DNA of 34,320 nucleotides from AC-9 sp051984395 (lineage in GTDB: Bacteria; Actinomycetota; Acidimicrobiia; Acidimicrobiales; AC-9), in assembly GCA_051984395.1 (NCBI GenBank), contig JBPYEZ010000143.1, positions 1 through 34,320 of the forward strand, read 5' to 3'. Under the pieces are notes generated by a model that did not search any database, had not been told where the DNA came from, and saw only the letters and a list, made by a program, of their open reading frames with translations. Shown piece after piece: positions 7,564 through 16,171 of this stretch (position 1 is the first letter of the stretch; each line of letters starts with the position of its first letter). A program made the translations under genes and the position numbers.

Positions 7564-8760
7564 CTACAGACCCAGCGACCGCTTCACGTCCTCGAGACGC
7601 GAGGTGGCCTCCCAGGTGAACTCCTTGTCGGGCCGGCCGAAGTGGCCATAGGCGGCGGTCCGGCGGTAGATGGGTCGCAAGAGGTCGAGGTCGCGGATGA
7701 TCGCCGCCGGACGGAGGTCGAACACCTCCTCGACCATGCGCACGATGGCAGCCGGGTCGACCGTGGCGGTACCGAAGGTCTCGACCATGACCGAGACGGG
7801 ACGGGCCACGCCGATGGCGTAGGCCACCTGGATCTCGCAACGGCGGGCGGCACCGGCGGCCACGATGTGCTTTGCCACCCACCGGGCAGCGTAGGCGGCA
7901 GAGCGGTCGACCTTGCTCGGGTCCTTGCCCGAGAAGGCACCGCCACCGTGGCGAGCCGCGCCACCGTAGGTGTCCACGATGATCTTCCGCCCCGTGAGGC
8001 CCGTGTCCGCGTGCGGGCCCCCGAGCTCGAAGAGACCGGTGGGGTTGGCGAGCACGTTCGTCCCGTCGACGTCGAGATCCCTCGGAAGCAGCGGATGGAT
8101 CACGTGCTCGCGCAGGTCGGGCAGGAGCAGGGTGTCCAGATCGATCCCCGGTTGGTGCTGGGTGGAGATGAGGACGGTATCGAGCCGGATGGGACGGTCG
8201 TCCTCGTACTCGACGGTCACCTGGGTCTTGCCGTCCGGGCGAAGGTACGGCAGCACACCCGCCCGGCGGACCTCCGACAGACGGTGGGCCAGCCGGTGCG
8301 CCAACCAGATGGGGAGGGGCATGAGGTCGGGCGTCTCATCGGCGGCGAAGCCGAAGACCATGCCCTGGTCCCCCGCACCCTGGGCGTTGAGCTGGTCCTC
8401 GCCCCCCTTGCCGGAGCGCAGCTCCCACGCCGCGGTCACGCCCTGGCCGATGTCGGTGGACTGCTCGTCGATGGACACCACGACGCCACAGGTGTGACCG
8501 TCGAACCCGTACGACTCGCGGTCGTAGCCCACGCTGCAGACGGTGTCCCGTACCAATCGGGCGATATCGATGTACCCGATGGTGGTGATCTCGCCGGCAA
8601 CCACGACGAGCCCGGTGGTGAGGAGCGTCTCGCACGCGACCCGGCCGTTGGGGTCGTCGGTCAGGATGGCGTCCAGCACCGCGTCGGAGACCTGGTCCGC
8701 CATCTTGTCGGGATGACCCTCGGTCACCGACTCGGAGGTGAAGGTGTAGCGGTTGCTCAT
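7564..8760 (-). CDS. metK: S-adenosylmethionine synthetase
   Basis: MetK makes S-adenosylmethionine from ATP and methionine. The 398-aa protein is full length and shows the hallmark motifs: SVTEGHPDKMADQVSDA at the N-terminus, GAGDQGMVFGFA in the middle and GGGAFSGKDPSKVDRSAAY, the phosphate-binding P-loop, near the C-terminal third. The ATG at 8760 overlaps the coaBC stop by 4 nt (ATGA). Its product is the methyl donor for RsmB and the cofactor of the radical SAM enzyme elsewhere in the window. The pairing with coaBC is typical of actinobacteria. Confidence 0.98.
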   Translation of the reverse strand: MSNRYTFTSESVTEGHPDKMADQVSDAVLDAILTDDPNGRVACETLLTTGLVVVAGEITTIGYIDIARLVRDTVCSVGYDRESYGFDGHTCGVVVSIDEQSTDIGQGVTAAWELRSGKGGEDQLNAQGAGDQGMVFGFAADETPDLMPLPIWLAHRLAHRLSEVRRAGVLPYLRPDGKTQVTVEYEDDRPIRLDTVLISTQHQPGIDLDTLLLPDLREHVIHPLLPRDLDVDGTNVLANPTGLFELGGPHADTGLTGRKIIVDTYGGAARHGGGAFSGKDPSKVDRSAAYAARWVAKHIVAAGAARRCEIQVAYAIGVARPVSVMVETFGTATVDPAAIVRMVEEVFDLRPAAIIRDLDLLRPIYRRTAAYGHFGRPDKEFTWEATSRLEDVKRSLGL

Positions 8761-9992
8761 TCTGATCTCCTTGCCCGGCGGGCGACCACGGCGTCGAGCA
8801 CGGCGCGGGCCACCGTCTGTTTGTCTGTCAAGCCGACCTCGTGCTCGCTCCCGTCGTCGGCGATGATGACGACCGCGTTCGTGTCGTGCTCGAACCCGAC
8901 GCCCGGAGCGGAGACATCGTTCGCCACGATGAGGTCGATGCCCTTGTCGGCCAGCTTGGCGACGGCCCGGGCGACGACGTCTCGGGTGTCGGCGGCGAAG
9001 CCGACGAGCGTCTGGCCCGGCCGCCTCCGGCGACCTAGGGCGGCCAGGATGTCGGAAGTCGGCTCGAGGACGATCTCGGGTATCCCGTCAGCCTTGCTCA
9101 GCTTGGTGTCGGCCACCGACTTGGGCCGGAAGTCCGCCACCGCCGCGGCCATCACGAGCACGTCGGCGCCGTCACTGCGGGCCAGGAGCGCCGCCTCCAT
9201 CTCCACGGCCGTCTCGACGGGCACGACATCTACGCCTGGCGCCGCCGGGCGCACGGTCGTCGTCACCAACGTGACCGACGCGCCACGGCGCGCCGCTTCG
9301 TCGGCCAGGGCGTGGCCCTGCTTGCCCGACGAGCGGTTCCCGATGAAGCGGACGGGGTCGATGGGCTCACGAGTCCCTCCCGCGCTGACCAGCACGCGCA
9401 GCCCCTGCAGGTCGCCACCGACCCCGGCGAGCACCTCGTTCACCGCGGCCAGCACTGCCTCGGGCGCGGCCAGGCGCCCGGCGCCCTCGTCGCCGCCGGC
9501 CAGGCGGCCCACCTCGGGCTCGACCACCCGTACGCCGCGCCGGCGCAGGATCGCCAGGTTCTCCTGCACGGCGGGGTGTTCCCACATCTCGGTGTGCATG
9601 GCCGGTGCCAGCACGACCTGGGCCCGGGTGGCGAGGAGCGTGGCGCTCAGGAGGTCGTCGGCCAGGCCATGCGCGTAGCGACCGATGAGCCTGGCCGTCG
9701 CCGGAGCCACCAGTACCACGTCGGCCGACTGGCCCAGTCGGGTGTGGGGAATCGGGTCGTCGTCCTCCCACAGCGACGAGCGCACGCGCTCCGACGCCAG
9801 GGCGGAGAACGTCACCTCGCCGACGAACCGCGTGGCGTCCTCGGACAGCACCGGGACCACATGGCACCCGGCGTCGACCAGCCGCCGACACACCTCCACG
9901 GCCTTGTAGGCGGCGATGCCGCCGGTGACGCCGAGGACGACACGCCGACCAGACAGCGCGCGCGAGCCGCCGCCCGCGTCCCCAGTCGTCAT
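8757..9992 (-). CDS. coaBC: Bifunctional phosphopantothenoylcysteine decarboxylase / phosphopantothenate-cysteine ligase
   Basis: CoaBC joins cysteine to 4'-phosphopantothenate and decarboxylates the product, two steps of coenzyme A synthesis. The 411-aa protein has an N-terminal FMN-binding CoaC flavoprotein domain (GVTGGIAAYKAVEVCRRL, catalytic histidine in PHTRLGQSAD) and a C-terminal CoaB domain from about residue 195 (VSAGGTREPIDPVRFIGNRSSGKQG). The substrate-binding PAMN of the E. coli enzyme is PAMH here, and the ACG flap cysteine is replaced (LAGGDEGAGRL). From memory, mycobacterial enzymes share these changes. The start is the ATG at 9992, 28 nt after rpoZ. Confidence 0.96.
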   Translation of the reverse strand: MTTGDAGGGSRALSGRRVVLGVTGGIAAYKAVEVCRRLVDAGCHVVPVLSEDATRFVGEVTFSALASERVRSSLWEDDDPIPHTRLGQSADVVLVAPATARLIGRYAHGLADDLLSATLLATRAQVVLAPAMHTEMWEHPAVQENLAILRRRGVRVVEPEVGRLAGGDEGAGRLAAPEAVLAAVNEVLAGVGGDLQGLRVLVSAGGTREPIDPVRFIGNRSSGKQGHALADEAARRGASVTLVTTTVRPAAPGVDVVPVETAVEMEAALLARSDGADVLVMAAAVADFRPKSVADTKLSKADGIPEIVLEPTSDILAALGRRRRPGQTLVGFAADTRDVVARAVAKLADKGIDLIVANDVSAPGVGFEHDTNAVVIIADDGSEHEVGLTDKQTVARAVLDAVVARRARRSE

Positions 9993-10020
9993 CCCGTCGG
10001 CCTCCCCGCCGCGCCGGCGG

Positions 10021-10290
10021 CTACTTGACCGCCTCCTCGACGTCCTCGGGCCGGACGTAGACGATCTTGCTGGCCGCCACCTCTTCCAGCGCGATCGAGA
10101 GCGGCTTGCGCGACACCGACGTCACCTGGGGCGGCACGATGGCGCCCAGCCCGTCGCCCAGCTGGTTGAAGTACGAGTTGATCTGGCGCCCCCGCTTGGC
10201 GGCCAACGTCACCAGCGTGAACTTCGAGTCGACCTTGTTCAGTAGCTCCTCGACGGGAGGGTCCATCATCGTGCTGCGGCGGTCGGCCAT
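10021..10290 (-). CDS. rpoZ: RNA polymerase omega subunit
   Basis: Omega is the small chaperone-like subunit that binds the beta-prime subunit of RNA polymerase. The 89-aa protein has the conserved core DSKFTLVTLAAKRGRQINSYF at about residues 21-41, and a C-terminal part with PLSIALEEVAASKI. Length and position between gmk and coaBC are the actinobacterial standard. The start is the ATG at 10290 with a good AAGGAG ribosome-binding site 5 nt before it. Confidence 0.96.
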   Translation of the reverse strand: MADRRSTMMDPPVEELLNKVDSKFTLVTLAAKRGRQINSYFNQLGDGLGAIVPPQVTSVSRKPLSIALEEVAASKIVYVRPEDVEEAVK

Positions 10291-10314
10291 GTGTCTCCTT
10301 CGGGGCGCGCTTCC

Positions 10315-10851
10315 TCAAGAACCGCGATGAGCCTGAAGTATACCGAGCAGCTCCCCCACGGCCCGATCCGGGTCGTCGTTCACGACCACGTGATCGGCGA
10401 TCAGACGACCCTCGGCCTCCTCCCGGGCCCCCAGCTCCAGCCGGCGGGCGACATGCTCCTCGTCATCACCCCGGGCCCGGAGCCGATCGGTCTGGGCCTC
10501 GAGCGAGGGGGCGATCAGCAGCACGACGACGGCGGCCGGATCGGCCTCCCGCACCTGCCGGGCCCCCTGCATCTCGATCTCGAGCAGGACGTCGCGGCCC
10601 GGCGGCGCGTCCGGCGTCGGCGTGCCGTACAGGTGCCCGAGGTAGGACGCGGACTCGAGGAAGCCCCCTTCCGCCAGACGGGACTCGAACGTGGCGCGGT
10701 CGACGAAGCGGTACGCGTTCCCATGCTCACCTGGACGGCGCGGCCGAGTGGTCCAGGACCGGCTCAACCACAGCGCCGGGTCGGCACGGGCCAGGCGCTC
10801 GGCGACGGTGCTTTTCCCGACCCCTCCCGGGCCGGAGATCACGACGATCAG
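10315..10851 (-). CDS. gmk: Guanylate kinase, apparent CTG start
   Basis: Gmk phosphorylates GMP to GDP. The frame shows the P-loop GPGGVGKST, the GMP-binding region SWTTRPRRPGEHGNAYRFV, FLESASYLGHLYGTP and the lid RLRARGDDEEHVARRL. The first conventional start is the GTG at 10842, which would remove the first beta strand and leave only MISGPGG before the P-loop. The CTG at 10851 restores MIVVISGPGGVGKST (178 aa). It overlaps the mIHF stop as CTGA, the same geometry as the ATGA and GTGA overlaps elsewhere in this operon. No ATG, GTG or TTG lies further upstream in frame. Function is certain; the start is inferred. Confidence 0.92.
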   Translation of the reverse strand: MIVVISGPGGVGKSTVAERLARADPALWLSRSWTTRPRRPGEHGNAYRFVDRATFESRLAEGGFLESASYLGHLYGTPTPDAPPGRDVLLEIEMQGARQVREADPAAVVVLLIAPSLEAQTDRLRARGDDEEHVARRLELGAREEAEGRLIADHVVVNDDPDRAVGELLGILQAHRGS

Positions 10852-11168
10852 GACCGGGCGGTCTCCCGAAGCAGGGCCTCTCGCTGGTTGACGCCGAGCC
10901 CCTGCACGCGGCGGGACTCGCTGATCCCGATGTCCTCCATCATCCTGCGTGCTTTGACCTTGCCGAGGCCCGGGAGCGACTCGAGGACCGAGATGACCTT
11001 CATCTTCCCAACCGTGTCGTTCTGCTCGCCCTGCTCGAGCAACTCCTCGAGACTGAGCGAGCCCATCTTGAGCTTCTCTTTCAGCTCCGCCCGCGCTCGA
11101 CGGGCAGCGGCCGCCTTCTCCAGGGCGGCCTGACGCTGATCCGGTGACAGAGAGGGTGGGCGAGGCAT
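10848..11168 (-). CDS. mihF: Actinobacterial integration host factor (mIHF)
   Basis: mIHF is a small nucleoid protein that binds and bends DNA, found in actinobacteria and unrelated to enterobacterial IHF. The 106-aa protein reads SPDQRQAALEKAAAARRARAELKEKLK at the N-terminal helix, then KMKVISVLESLPGLGKVKARRMMEDIGI, the helix-two-turns-helix DNA-binding core, and RRVQGLGVNQREALL. The ATG at 11168 matches the usual family start (MPRPPSLSPDQRQ). Another ATG 12 nt upstream (MVRVMPRPP) is possible. A TATGGT hexamer lies 7 nt before the chosen ATG, so the transcript may be leaderless. The gene is a good marker that the host is an actinobacterium. Confidence 0.94.
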   Translation of the reverse strand: MPRPPSLSPDQRQAALEKAAAARRARAELKEKLKMGSLSLEELLEQGEQNDTVGKMKVISVLESLPGLGKVKARRMMEDIGISESRRVQGLGVNQREALLRETARS

Positions 11169-11175
11169 GACGCGC

Positions 11176-11181
11176 ACCATA
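11176..11181 (-). promoter_or_regulatory. -10-like hexamer for a possible leaderless mIHF transcript
   Basis: TATGGT (TANNNT type) on the minus strand ends 7 nt before the ATG at 11168, the distance expected when transcription starts at the initiation codon. No convincing -35 box was seen in the 50-nt gap after pyrF. Confidence 0.4.
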
Positions 11182-11218
11182 GCGCCACCGGGCCGTGCCC
11201 GTCGTCCGAGCGGCGGGT

Positions 11219-11905
11219 TTATTCGGCCAGCGAGCGGGCCAGCGCCTCGGCCGCCGCCTCGGGGTCGTCGGCGGCGGTCACCGCCCGACCGACCACCAGC
11301 AAGTCGGCGCCGGCGCTCAGCGCCGCGTGCGGTGTCGCCGCTCGGGCCTGATCGTCGCGCGCCGCCCCCGCTGGTCGGATGCCAGGGACCACGGCGAGCA
11401 GCTCGGGCGCGAGACGCTTCGCGGTGCCGACGTCCTCGGCGGCGCACACCACACCAGCGCAGCCCGCGTCGAGAGCGACGAGGACGCGCTCGGCAACCAC
11501 GCCCTCCCCGGGCTCGCCAACACTGGTCAGCACGGTCACCCCCAGTGCTGATGGCGGGCTGGCGCCGACCTCCGCCGCGCCTTCGGCCAATCCCTCCACT
11601 CCGGCCCGTAACATCGAGGTGCCGCCTTGGGTGTGGAGGGTGAGGTAGCGCACGCCGCGCCGACCGAGCGCCCTCGCGGCCCGACCCACGGTGGTGGGGA
11701 TGTCGTGCAGCTTCAGGTCGAGGAGGACCGGGAAACCGACGCCGGCGAGCTGCTCGACGGCGTTGGGACCGACGGCGCCGAACAGCTCGAGACCGACCTT
11801 GGCGACAGAGAACCAGGGCTCGAGGCGGCGGGCCATCCCGACGGCGACGTCGAGGTCGGCCACGTCGAGGGCCAGGGCGAGATGCTCACGTGCAGGCTCG
11901 GCCAT
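11219..11905 (-). CDS. pyrF: Orotidine 5'-phosphate decarboxylase
   Basis: PyrF decarboxylates OMP to UMP, the last step of de novo pyrimidine synthesis. The 228-aa TIM-barrel protein carries the catalytic signature DLKLHDIP (D63, K65, D68), the substrate strand LALALDVAD at the N-terminus, and the phosphate-binding VPGIRPAG and DLLVVGRAVT segments. It resembles the group 1 bacterial enzymes rather than the longer mycobacterial type. The start is the ATG at 11905, which overlaps the pyrD 3' end by 20 nt. It is the last pyrimidine gene of the operon. Confidence 0.96.
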   Translation of the reverse strand: MAEPAREHLALALDVADLDVAVGMARRLEPWFSVAKVGLELFGAVGPNAVEQLAGVGFPVLLDLKLHDIPTTVGRAARALGRRGVRYLTLHTQGGTSMLRAGVEGLAEGAAEVGASPPSALGVTVLTSVGEPGEGVVAERVLVALDAGCAGVVCAAEDVGTAKRLAPELLAVVPGIRPAGAARDDQARAATPHAALSAGADLLVVGRAVTAADDPEAAAEALARSLAE

Positions 11906-12812
11906 GGGCCGCTCCGATCAACTCGGTGATACGGGGGACCTGATGCTCCTGGCACCACCGCGCCACCTCGCTGAGGACGCGCGCAGGTGCCCGCGGGTCG
12001 GCGAAGGTGGCCGTGCCGACCTGCACGCCCGCTGCGCCGGCAAGCACCAGCTCGATGGCGTCGGTTCCTCGAGTCACGCCGCCGACACCGACGATGGAGG
12101 CAGCCGGGAACGCGGCGCGGCAGTCGTGCACGGCGCGCACGGCGATCGGGTGCATGGCGGGACCGGAGAGCCCCCCGCCACCCGCGCCCAGGCGCGGGGC
12201 GCGGGTCTCGGGGTCGATCGCCAGACCCAGCACGGTGTTGACGAGGGTGAGCGACTCGGCTCCGGCCGCCAGCGCGGCCCCGGCGATCTCGCGCACGTCG
12301 GTGACGTTGGGGCTCAGCTTCACCCACAATGGCCTGCCACCGGCGGCGCTGGCTGACACGACCTCGGCCGTGGCCGTCTCCGAGTGCGCGAACATCCGGC
12401 TGCGGTCCTCGAGGTTGGGACAGCTCACGTTCACCTCGATGGCCACGACTTGGGACGGGGCCTGGGCCAGCATCGTCGCTGCCTTGGCGAAATCGTCGAC
12501 CCGCCGTCCCCAGATGCTGGCCACCACCCTGGCGCCCGTCTCGAGCAGCGGCGGAAGGTCACGCTCCAGCCACGACTCGACGCCCGGGCCCTGCAGGCCG
12601 ACGCTGTTGAGCATCCCGGCGGCGGTGCCGTGCACGCGGGGCGCGGGGTTGCCCGGGTAGGGCTCGGCCGACAGCGACTTGACGACCACGGCTCCGAGCG
12701 ACCCGAGCTCGACGTAGGGAGCCAGCTCGGCACCGTGACCGGACGTCCCCGAGGCCGTCATGATCGGGTTGGGCAGGGACAGCGACCCGACCTTCGTGCT
12801 CAGATCGACCAC
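11886..12812 (-). CDS. pyrD: Dihydroorotate dehydrogenase, class 1B-like catalytic subunit
   Basis: PyrD oxidises dihydroorotate to orotate with FMN. The protein is 308 aa. It has no membrane-binding N-terminal helix and resembles class 1B: NPIMTASGTSGHG, a substrate loop with AGMLNSVGLQGPGVE, and the catalytic cysteine in NVSCPN (C131). The GTG at 12812 gives MVDLSTKVGSLSLPNP and lies 14 nt after the carB stop; the open frame before it is shadow. Class 1B enzymes normally work with the Fe-S/FAD subunit PyrK, whose gene usually adjoins pyrD. No pyrK is present here or anywhere in the window. Confidence 0.95.
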   Translation of the reverse strand: MVDLSTKVGSLSLPNPIMTASGTSGHGAELAPYVELGSLGAVVVKSLSAEPYPGNPAPRVHGTAAGMLNSVGLQGPGVESWLERDLPPLLETGARVVASIWGRRVDDFAKAATMLAQAPSQVVAIEVNVSCPNLEDRSRMFAHSETATAEVVSASAAGGRPLWVKLSPNVTDVREIAGAALAAGAESLTLVNTVLGLAIDPETRAPRLGAGGGGLSGPAMHPIAVRAVHDCRAAFPAASIVGVGGVTRGTDAIELVLAGAAGVQVGTATFADPRAPARVLSEVARWCQEHQVPRITELIGAAHGRACT

Positions 12813-12826
12813 CGGCCGGTCCCGTC

Positions 12827-15800
12827 TCACAACGGCAGCCGCAGCTGGTCGCCCTGGTGCAGCTCCTGCAGGGAGCGCACCGCCAGCGGGTGGCCCGCCC
12901 AATCGGCGATCCCAGCGGCTGCGGCGCGCGCCGCCGCCACCGTGGTCAGGCACGGCACCCCGTGCACGCTGGCCGAGGTGCGGATGTGGACGCCGTCGGC
13001 TCGTGGCCCACGGCCGCGCGGGGTGTTGACCACCATCTTGACCTTGCCGCTGGCGATGAGCTCGATGGCGTCGACACCCTCGCCGTCCCCAGGCCTCCTC
13101 GCCTCGCCTACCTTGGCGACCACGGTCTCGACGGGCACGCCGTGCTCCTCGAGGAACGCGGCCGTACCGGCCGTGGCGGCGACGGAGAAGCCCAGCTCGA
13201 CGAAACGAACGGCGGCAGCGAGGCCGGCCGCCTTGTCGCGGTCGGCCAGCGAGAGGAACACGGCCCCGGCCTCCGGGAGACGGGCCCCCGCTGCCATCTG
13301 GCTCTTGGCGAAGGCGAGCCCGAAGGTCCGGTCGACGCCCATCACCTCTCCGGTCGAGCGCATCTCGGGTCCCAGAAGGGTGTCGACGTCCGGGAACCGT
13401 GCGAACGGCAGCACCGCTTCCTTGACGCTCACGTGGTCACCGCCGCTTGGGGACACCAGCAGCCCCTCGGCTCGCAGCTCCGCCAACGTGGCCCCCACGA
13501 TCAGCCGCGCCGCCACCTTGGCGAGCGGCACGCCGGTGGCCTTGGCCACGAACGGCACCGTGCGGCTGGCCCGCGGGTTGGCCTCGATGACGAACACCTG
13601 TCCCTGCTTGACCGCGTACTGGACGTTGATCGGCCCCCGGACGTCGAGGGCGTCGGCGATGGACCGGGTGTAGCTCTCGATGACCTCCACCGTCGAGGTC
13701 GGCAACGTGGGCGGCGGGATCACGCACGCCGAGTCGCCCGAGTGCACGCCGGCCTCCTCGACATGCTCCATCACCGCGCCGATCAGGACCTCGCCGGCGC
13801 GGTCGCGCACGGCGTCGACGTCCACCTCGATGGCGTCCTCGAGGAAGCGGTCGACCAGCACGGGGCGCTCGGCCGACAATCCACCCTCGCGCCCGAGCGA
13901 GCCGGCGGCGCCCGCTCCCCCGAACGGCGCCAGCGCAGCCATCGCCTCCCGCAGGCCAGAATCGTCGTAGACGATCTCCATGGCCCGGCCCCCGAGCACG
14001 TAGCTGGGGCGCAGCAGCGCCGGGTACCCGATGCGATCGAGCACGGCCAGGGCCTCGTCGACCGACGTCGCCGTCGCCCCTGCTGGCTGCGGGATCTCGA
14101 GCCGGGCGCACAGCGCGCTCCACCGTTCCCGGTCCTCGGCCAGGTCGATGGCGTCCGGGCCGGTGCCGAGCACGAGGCCGTCAGGTAGCCGGCTCGCCAG
14201 CTTCAGCGGCGTCTGGCCGCCGAGGCTCACCACCACCCCGACGACGCCTCCGCCCGCTTCGGCGGCCGACTGCTCCGCCTCGATGACGTTGCGCACCTCC
14301 TCGTCGCCCACGGGCTCGAAGTACAGGCGGTCGCTGGTGTCGTAGTCCGTCGAGACGGTCTCGGGGTTGCAGTTGACCATCACGGTCTCGTAGCCCGCCT
14401 CGCGCAGGGCGAAGCTCGCCTGCACGCAGCAGTAGTCGAACTCGATCCCCTGGCCGATGCGGTTGGGCCCCGAGCCCAGCACGATCACCGTCGGTCGGCG
14501 GCTGGACCTGACCTCGTCCTCGTCCTCGTAGGTCGAGTAGTGGTACGGCGTGGCCGCCTCGAACTCGGCGCCACAGGTGTCGACGGTCTTGAACGTGGCT
14601 CGCACGCCGGCGTCCAGGCGGGCCTGGCGAACCGCTTCTTCGGTCGAGCCGAGCAGCCGCGCCAGCTGGGCGTCCCCGAAGCCCAGCCTCTTGGCGTGCC
14701 GCCAGTCGCTGCGGCCCATGTTCTCCGTGGTCCGCGAGGCCAGGCGCTGGCGCGCCGCCACGATGCGGCCGATCTGGCCGAGGAACCAGTGGTCGACCCC
14801 GGTGGCCGACACCAGGCGGTCGGCGCCGATCCCCCGGCGCAGAGCCGCTTCCAGCTGGAAGGGCCGGTCCGGCGTCGCCACGGACGCCCGCCGGACGAGC
14901 TCGTCGTCGGAGAGCGAGTCGAGGGCCGTCTCACCGGGGTCGCCGTTCAGCCCCCATCGGCCGTGCTCGAGGGAGCGAAGAGCCTTCTGCAGCGACTCGG
15001 GGAAGGTGCGGCCGATCGCCATCGCCTCCCCCACCGACTGCATGCTGGTCCCGAGAGCGTCGGGGATCCCGGGGAACTTCTCGAACGCCCAGCGCGGAAC
15101 CTTGGTCACGACGTAGTCGATCGTGGGCTCGAAGCTGGCGGGGGTCTCGCGAGTGATGTCGTTGGCGATCTCGTCGAGCGAGTAGCCGACGGCCAACCGG
15201 GCCGCGATCTTGGCGATCGGGAACCCGGTCGCCTTGGAGGCCAGGGCACTCGAGCGCGAGACACGCGGGTTCATCTCGATCACCGCCATGTCGCCGTGCT
15301 CGGGGTCGACGGCGAACTGGATGTTGGAGCCGCCGGTCTCGACCCCGATTCGACGGATGCACGCGAAGGCCGCGTCCCGCATCCTCTGGTACTCGACGTC
15401 GGAAAGCGTCTGGATGGGCGCCACCGTGATGGAGTCGCCCGTGTGCACACCCATCGGATCGAGGTTCTCGATCGAGCAGACGACCACGCAGTTGTCGACC
15501 GCGTCGCGCATGACCTCCAGCTCGTACTCCTTCCAACCGGCGATGGAGCGCTCGATCAGGATCTCCGAGATGGGGCTGGTGGCGAGGGCGGTCCGGGCCA
15601 GCTGGCGGAAGCTGTCGAGGTCATGGGCGATGCCCGTGCCCGCGCCACCGAGGATGAACGAAGGACGGATGATCAGGGGGAAGCCGATCTCGACGGCCAC
15701 TCCGAGCGCTTCCTCGAGGTTGTAGGCGAACCCCGACGGCGGGACGGCCAGGCCGATCTCGGTCATGGCCGCCTTGAAGCGCTCGCGGTCCTCGGCGGTA

Positions 15801-16171
15801 CGGATCGCCTCGCCGCTGGCGCCGATCAGCTCGACGCCGAAACGCTCGAGGACCCCGCGCTCCACGAGGGCCACGGCCAGGTTGAGCGCCGTCTGGCCGC
15901 CCATGGTCCCGAGGATCGCCTCGGGGCGCTCCCGCTCGATGATGGCGGCCAGCACGTCGACGTCCAGCGGCTCGACGTAGGTGCGGTGGGCGAACTCCGG
16001 GTCGGTCATGATCGTGGCCGGGTTCGAGTTGGCCAGCACGACGCGGTAGCCCTCTTCGACGAGGACGCGACAGGCCTGGGTCCCGGAGTAGTCGAACTCG
16101 CACGCCTGTCCGATGACGATGGGGCCCGACCCGATGACGAGGATCGACGAAAGGTCGTCGCGGCGAGGCAT
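12827..16171 (-). CDS. carB: Carbamoyl-phosphate synthase large subunit
   Basis: CarB makes carbamoyl phosphate from bicarbonate, ammonia and two ATP, for pyrimidines and arginine. The 1114-aa protein is complete. The first half opens with ILVIGSGPIVIGQACEFDYSG and has an ATP-grasp domain with FNPRV-type metal ligands (VIEMNPRVSRSSALASKATG). The second half repeats the pattern (VIVLGSGPNRIGQGIEFDYCC, VIEANPRASRTVPFVAKATG). The C-terminal MGS-like allosteric domain begins at about residue 950. The start is the ATG at 16171, which shares one nucleotide with the carA stop (TGATG). Confidence 0.98.
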   Translation of the reverse strand: MPRRDDLSSILVIGSGPIVIGQACEFDYSGTQACRVLVEEGYRVVLANSNPATIMTDPEFAHRTYVEPLDVDVLAAIIERERPEAILGTMGGQTALNLAVALVERGVLERFGVELIGASGEAIRTAEDRERFKAAMTEIGLAVPPSGFAYNLEEALGVAVEIGFPLIIRPSFILGGAGTGIAHDLDSFRQLARTALATSPISEILIERSIAGWKEYELEVMRDAVDNCVVVCSIENLDPMGVHTGDSITVAPIQTLSDVEYQRMRDAAFACIRRIGVETGGSNIQFAVDPEHGDMAVIEMNPRVSRSSALASKATGFPIAKIAARLAVGYSLDEIANDITRETPASFEPTIDYVVTKVPRWAFEKFPGIPDALGTSMQSVGEAMAIGRTFPESLQKALRSLEHGRWGLNGDPGETALDSLSDDELVRRASVATPDRPFQLEAALRRGIGADRLVSATGVDHWFLGQIGRIVAARQRLASRTTENMGRSDWRHAKRLGFGDAQLARLLGSTEEAVRQARLDAGVRATFKTVDTCGAEFEAATPYHYSTYEDEDEVRSSRRPTVIVLGSGPNRIGQGIEFDYCCVQASFALREAGYETVMVNCNPETVSTDYDTSDRLYFEPVGDEEVRNVIEAEQSAAEAGGGVVGVVVSLGGQTPLKLASRLPDGLVLGTGPDAIDLAEDRERWSALCARLEIPQPAGATATSVDEALAVLDRIGYPALLRPSYVLGGRAMEIVYDDSGLREAMAALAPFGGAGAAGSLGREGGLSAERPVLVDRFLEDAIEVDVDAVRDRAGEVLIGAVMEHVEEAGVHSGDSACVIPPPTLPTSTVEVIESYTRSIADALDVRGPINVQYAVKQGQVFVIEANPRASRTVPFVAKATGVPLAKVAARLIVGATLAELRAEGLLVSPSGGDHVSVKEAVLPFARFPDVDTLLGPEMRSTGEVMGVDRTFGLAFAKSQMAAGARLPEAGAVFLSLADRDKAAGLAAAVRFVELGFSVAATAGTAAFLEEHGVPVETVVAKVGEARRPGDGEGVDAIELIASGKVKMVVNTPRGRGPRADGVHIRTSASVHGVPCLTTVAAARAAAAGIADWAGHPLAVRSLQELHQGDQLRLPL

